DNA from: Oscillospiraceae bacterium
Lineage (GTDB): Bacteria > Bacillota > Clostridia > Oscillospirales > Oscillospiraceae
Length of the DNA stretch: 32,165 nucleotides
Reading direction: 5' to 3'
NCBI GenBank assembly: GCA_902789745.1
Contig: CADAPH010000041.1
Coordinates: 1 to 32,165 of the forward strand
The notes below the pieces were generated by a model. That model did not search any database and had not been told where the DNA came from. It saw nothing but the letters and a program-made list of their open reading frames with translations. Positions 28,513-32,165 of this stretch are shown here, piece by piece. A program made the translations under genes and the position numbers. Positions within the stretch are counted from its first letter, which is position 1. Every line of letters begins with the position of its first letter.

Positions 28513-30194
28513 GCCCCGCCGCCCTTCCCCGCGGTCACGGTCAGATAGAGCTGCCCGTCCTCGGTGTACATTTCGACGGTGCCGGGCGTCTCGGGGAGAC
28601 TGTCCGGCGGCGCACACTCCGCCATCAGGCGCAGCACGCCGTCCGCCAGGGTGATCAGCAGGGCGGGGCTGCGCTCCGACAAAAGCTCCGCCAGCGCCTC
28701 AAAGCTGTCGTAGAGCGCGACGGCCTCCGCGTTGGAAAACACGAGATCCGTCTTCCGCTCCACCGAGGCGCTCATCCCGCACAGCGACAGAAAGCGCGCG
28801 GACTCCTCCAGGGCGAGAGCCAGCTCTTCCGCGGTGACCGTATCCCGCTCCACCGACAGCAGGGCAAGATTCGTCCTGCGCTTGACGTAGGCGTTGAGCG
28901 CCAGCACCCGCGCGAGCCTGTCCCGGTAATCCGGCGCGTCCGGGCGCAGCCCGTCCAGCAGCGCGGCGATCCGCTTCTGTGTGCCGTACACCGCCTCCGC
29001 TGCTTTTGCGTACACCTGGTTTCGCGCGTCTACCCGCGCGCGGGCCTCCTTCTGCCGGTTTTCAAATTCCAGCAGATCGTTCTCGCTCTCCAAAACCTCG
29101 GCGGCGTCCTCCAGCGAGTCGTTGAGGCGGCGGATCACGCCCTCATCGCCCGTCCAGAAGGCGTATCCGGCGGAGAGGGGCTTGCCGTAAAGCCGCGTGT
29201 CCTTATCCAGCAGCAGGGGCTCGATCAGGGCCGCGCCGCGCTGCTCCGGCGTCGCCCGCAGGGGCTTGGCCGTGGCATAGACCGGCGCGAAGGCGGCATC
29301 GGTGATCTCGGCGGCCAGCTCCATCCGCGCGAAGAAGCCGGGGTAGTTTTCGTTATAGGGGATCAGACGGCTCCGGATGCAGCTTTCAAAAATACCCAGC
29401 ATCCCGAAGATGAAGATCTCCGGAAAGTAGTATGGGGAGGGTAAGCCAAAGCGGTTGGTGATTCCGTCGAACACATACATGAGGACAAAGGTCAGCAAAA
29501 GCAGCAGCGCGGGCAGAAACGTCCGCCGCCCGCTTCTGCGCTGCCGGTCCGTCCGCGCCAGAAGCACCAGACCCAGCAGGATGCAGACGCCGATCAGGAT
29601 ATAGAAACCGAACCACAGCGGGCCGATTTCATAGGTACCCACTGCGCCGCCCAGTTTCAGATCACCCACAGGGCGAAACATGAGGCGGTGGAGGTCGTTT
29701 GTGACAACAAGAGCGATCAGCATGAAGGCGCTGCCCCAGACCAGGCGGCGCGGACGGGTCCAGTCTTTGCGGGGACGGTACATGCTCATGCAGGTCAGCA
29801 GGAACAGGGCCGGGATCATGGCGAGGGGGATGTAATAGGCGTACCAGCAGATATGCTCCAGCAGGCTCCCGTTCTCCGCGAGGCGGTATTTCACCGCGCG
29901 CTCCAACAGGAAAAACAGCATGAAGCCCGCGGCCAGCAGAATATAGCTTCTGCCCCGGGACGGGAGCAGCCGCTGCCGCACCGACAGGAGCCACCAGAAC
30001 AGCAGGAAGAGATACATGCTCAGGTTCAGCACAAACAAGGTCGTGCTGCCGAAGGCGCGCAGGGCCGAAACGGAAAACGCCTCCGCCGGGAGCAGGGAAC
30101 GGATCAGCAGCCGGTCAAGGACGTGCAGCGCCCCGGCCAGCACAAAGCCCAGCGCAAACAGAACGTCCGGGCGGTATGGAATTCGACGGTTCAC
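28509..30194 (-). CDS. 7TM sensor with degenerate histidine-kinase-like domain
   Basis: 561 aa. Start: GTG at 30194 with AAGGGAGG 8 nt upstream; the TTG at 30224 lies within the promoter start region and has no ribosome site. Seven or eight TM helices span about 10-300. The cytoplasmic part has a helical segment about 350-430 (RRLNDSLEDAAEVLESENDLLEFENRQ, of which the acidic half is the coil) followed by a DHp-like region without an obvious phospho-histidine (TQKRIAALLDGL) and a terminal domain without N-, G1- or G2-box residues. It looks like a pseudokinase or a sensory partner rather than an active kinase. It overlaps the PAS kinase gene by ATGA, implying a stoichiometric complex. That the pair work as a heteromer is inference. 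Confidence 0.75.
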   Translation of the reverse strand: MNRRIPYRPDVLFALGFVLAGALHVLDRLLIRSLLPAEAFSVSALRAFGSTTLFVLNLSMYLFLLFWWLLSVRQRLLPSRGRSYILLAAGFMLFFLLERAVKYRLAENGSLLEHICWYAYYIPLAMIPALFLLTCMSMYRPRKDWTRPRRLVWGSAFMLIALVVTNDLHRLMFRPVGDLKLGGAVGTYEIGPLWFGFYILIGVCILLGLVLLARTDRQRRSGRRTFLPALLLLLTFVLMYVFDGITNRFGLPSPYYFPEIFIFGMLGIFESCIRSRLIPYNENYPGFFARMELAAEITDAAFAPVYATAKPLRATPEQRGAALIEPLLLDKDTRLYGKPLSAGYAFWTGDEGVIRRLNDSLEDAAEVLESENDLLEFENRQKEARARVDARNQVYAKAAEAVYGTQKRIAALLDGLRPDAPDYRDRLARVLALNAYVKRRTNLALLSVERDTVTAEELALALEESARFLSLCGMSASVERKTDLVFSNAEAVALYDSFEALAELLSERSPALLITLADGVLRLMAECAPPDSLPETPGTVEMYTEDGQLYLTVTAGKGGGA

Positions 30195-30226
30195 GGCTGC
30201 CGCCTCCCTTCCTGGCTTTTTCAATT

Positions 30227-30255
30227 ATTATATATTTTGAAAAAGCGCTTTACAA
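30227..30255 (-). promoter_or_regulatory. Promoter of the kinase pair
   Basis: Minus strand: -35 TTGTAA (30250-30255), 17-bp spacer, -10 TATAAT (30227-30232). The transcription start would fall near 30220, which supports the GTG start at 30194. Confidence 0.7.
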
Positions 30256-30297
30256 GCCCGTTTATTCTTTATGCCGGGAAGCGCCCGGAAAAAGAAA

Positions 30298-30336
30298 TCC
30301 TCCCGGACCTCGTCATAAAACGAAGATCCGGGAGGA
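30298..30336 (-). terminator. Intrinsic terminator of the secreted protein gene
   Basis: TCCTCCCGGA (30298-30307) pairs perfectly with TCCGGGAGGA (30327-30336), with an inner TCGT/ACGA stem. On the minus strand TTTCTTTTT follows. It lies 14 nt past the stop codon. Confidence 0.85.
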
Positions 30337-30349
30337 GGTGATTGCTTAA

Positions 30350-31804
30350 TTACTTGCCTGCATTGGCGGCGGCCATCTGCCCAGGCGCTGCCAGCTTCAG
30401 AATATTTTCCAGTTCGGCGTTGATGCTGTCAACGGTGATCTCTGTGATATTCTTCGAAGCGCTCAGGTCTTCGAGATCCACCTTGTCGATTCTGGTGATC
30501 CTGTACGCCGCCGACTGATCGGAGACATTGCTGTACAGTTCGCAGACAAGGCCGTCAAAGTCCTTGTAGAAGTCAAGGGTTGTGGTGGCTTCCGCACCGT
30601 CGGCGGTCTCCGCTACCAGCTCGTAGCGCGTTTTGCCCGTCCAGGTTTCCCGTACAGAAGTGCTGATGCCGCCCTTCGGCCCCCTCATATTCAGATAATC
30701 CGGGCCAAAGCTCGCTCTCAATTCTTCGTTGCCGTCCACCACGGTGAGAACCTTTCCGCTGCTGATGCGGTTGTCCTCGATGTCATAATAAACCTCAGAC
30801 TTGGAATCGCCGGAGCTCAGTCTCTCCCAGTAATAAGACGGGTTTGTCGCAAACTCATATACCATGAAGGGATCTTCGTTCTTGAATCCCATGGCGACAA
30901 TCGCTTCCGCCTTGCCGTCCTCGGCATTGATCCAGGCGTCCATATCGCAGATCAGGATCTTCACTGCCGAAGCCTCTTCGCCAATCTGGAAGTGGGAGGT
31001 CCAGTGGCCGTTCTCGCTGATCGTATCCGTGCTCTCGATGCTGCGGGCGGCCTCCAGGTAGGCTTCCCGGTTCATCAGCCAATCCTTCTGGAGGTCTGCA
31101 AACGTCGTGCCGCCGTTCAGTGCAGCTTCCTGATCCACCAGCTCTGCCAGGGCGGGGTTCAGCATCAGCTCGTCCATTGCTTCAGCCAGCGCGGTGGCAA
31201 AGGCCTCGCTGCGCAGACTGATCGCCACGTCTCCCCCGTCCTCTTTCACATCCAGAATGTACTCGGGCTTGAACTTGTCGGCAAAGGCCATCGCAGCGGA
31301 AGTCAGGGTGGCTGCGTCAGCCTGCTCCTTGGCAGCCACCGCAGACGACAGGATGGCCATTCGGGCGATGGTTTCCTTTATCTCCATCTGCGTGGGAAGC
31401 TGCTCCTGAGGGATGCTCTTGGCAGCCTCTTCCATCATGGTATCCACCGCTTTGGTAATCTCCTGCATGACGGTGGCAACCGTGGCATAACGCAGCAGCG
31501 TCACAGCATCGGCGGAGCCCAGATAGATGCCCATGGGATTCATCTGAATATGGCTGTCCTCGACGCCGTCATTGCGAGATACCAGGTGAAGGTTATTCCC
31601 GTCAACATGGATCAAGAGATCGGACTTCTTGTCCCCGACTTGATTCTGCAGAACGATATCCTCTGTTTTCAGATCCGTTTCCTTCAGAAACTCCCTGAGC
31701 GCATTGTCTACCTCAACAAATTCCAATGACTCTGCATAGGCAAAAGCGCTGGCGACACTGATAAGCATCATGACAACCAGCAGGCAGGAAATCAGTTTTT
31801 TCAT
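30350..31804 (-). CDS. Secreted protein of unknown function
   Basis: 484 aa. Signal peptide about 1-23 (MKKLISCLLVVMMLISVASA), with cleavage near AYA. A mostly helical first half (repeated Ala/Glu-rich helices, about 60-260) is followed by a beta-rich second half (EVYYDIEDNRISSGKVLTV, GKTRYELVAETADG), suggesting an extracellular two-domain protein. There is a Cys in the signal peptide but no clear lipobox at the cleavage site, and no sorting signal. AAAGGGG lies 6 nt before the ATG at 31804; the frame is open upstream to 31933 but without a ribosome site. Monocistronic, with its own terminator. I recognise no family. Confidence 0.8.
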   Translation of the reverse strand: MKKLISCLLVVMMLISVASAFAYAESLEFVEVDNALREFLKETDLKTEDIVLQNQVGDKKSDLLIHVDGNNLHLVSRNDGVEDSHIQMNPMGIYLGSADAVTLLRYATVATVMQEITKAVDTMMEEAAKSIPQEQLPTQMEIKETIARMAILSSAVAAKEQADAATLTSAAMAFADKFKPEYILDVKEDGGDVAISLRSEAFATALAEAMDELMLNPALAELVDQEAALNGGTTFADLQKDWLMNREAYLEAARSIESTDTISENGHWTSHFQIGEEASAVKILICDMDAWINAEDGKAEAIVAMGFKNEDPFMVYEFATNPSYYWERLSSGDSKSEVYYDIEDNRISSGKVLTVVDGNEELRASFGPDYLNMRGPKGGISTSVRETWTGKTRYELVAETADGAEATTTLDFYKDFDGLVCELYSNVSDQSAAYRITRIDKVDLEDLSASKNITEITVDSINAELENILKLAAPGQMAAANAGK

Positions 31805-31957
31805 ATATACCCCTTTCATTAACAATACATTACTCCATAGTAATTCCTTACTTGCTTCAGATGCGCTGTCGTTCACGCACGTCTGTTTTATAATCCTCCT
31901 CTCCGGTGCGTTTTGCACACTACAGCTAAGCAATAAAATAATAACACAAGAGGCCCG

Positions 31958-32165
31958 TTACTTCCAGAGGGGTTTCCAGAATGTCAACCCCCTGTTTGAA
32001 AAAGCGAGATTCACGTACCGGCAGCCGACATTGATCGCAAAGCCTTCGGTGCCTTTTTCCGTCGACACGACAGAGCTGCCGGTGACCATAACGTTGAATA
32101 AGTCATCAATGTCATGTTCGTTATAGGTGTAAAACGTGTTCTCCACGATCTCCCGCGCGATGCTC
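31958..32165 (-). CDS. C-terminal end of an unknown protein (cut by window edge)
   Basis: The frame is open from the right edge and ends at TAA 31958-31960, giving about 68 residues (SIAREIVENTFYTYNEHD... to ...GLTFWKPLWK). An internal GTG at 32146 could be a start but has no obvious ribosome site, so a longer gene running off the edge is more likely. Beta-rich, no recognised motif. It is followed by about 150 bp without a gene before the next start. Confidence 0.55.
   Translation of the reverse strand, partial: SIAREIVENTFYTYNEHDIDDLFNVMVTGSSVVSTEKGTEGFAINVGCRYVNLAFSNRGLTFWKPLWK

Noticed and set aside
31804-31933. Longer N-terminus for the secreted protein
   Set aside because: The extra 43 residues have no ribosome site and would bury the signal peptide; AAAGGGG 6 nt before the ATG at 31804 decides the start.

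Overview
The window looks like a chromosomal piece of a GC-rich Clostridia (Firmicutes) bacterium, most likely Oscillospiraceae or a neighbouring gut family. Evidence: strong AGGAGG-type ribosome sites, sigma-A promoters with 17-bp spacers, many c-di-GMP and two-component sensors, a bifunctional AdhE, an SPxTG wall-sorting tail, and a giant Ig-like (Big2) surface protein. No plasmid or phage structural genes and no CRISPR array were seen.

Layout. Positions 1-9718 (+) hold a signalling block: the tail of an unknown gene, a double-Cache hybrid histidine kinase, a 1.6-kDa-residue-scale (about 1615 aa) GGDEF-EAL-PAS-GGDEF protein and a membrane diguanylate cyclase. Positions 9822-11049 hold two broken sensor genes that meet tail to tail at about 10350, a clear rearrangement or assembly junction. 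Positions 11661-13409 (-) encode a secreted protein with an SPRTG sorting signal. Positions 13530-14160 are gene-free and contain a compound palindromic repeat. Positions 14240-17586 (-) are a two-gene operon, adhE followed 2 nt later by an APH-fold kinase. A hotdog thioesterase (+) and tRNA-Arg(ACG) follow.

The tRNA 3' end is duplicated at 19194-19217. The 0.8 kb between the copies holds a divergent pair, a Cys-rich small protein and an XRE regulator, around a palindromic operator. This looks like a minimal or decayed integrated element; no integrase is present.

Positions 19318-30194 (-) look like a sensory-adhesin locus. In transcription order it has a 7TM pseudokinase-like protein, a PAS histidine kinase (ATGA overlap), a low-GC three-gene cassette with its own promoter and terminator, a LuxR-type response regulator, and a 2099-aa Big2/beta-helix surface protein that overlaps the regulator by ATGA. 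I infer that the kinase pair senses an external signal and that the regulator is co-translated with its surface protein. The window ends with a secreted protein of unknown function (30350-31804) and the C-terminus of another unknown protein.
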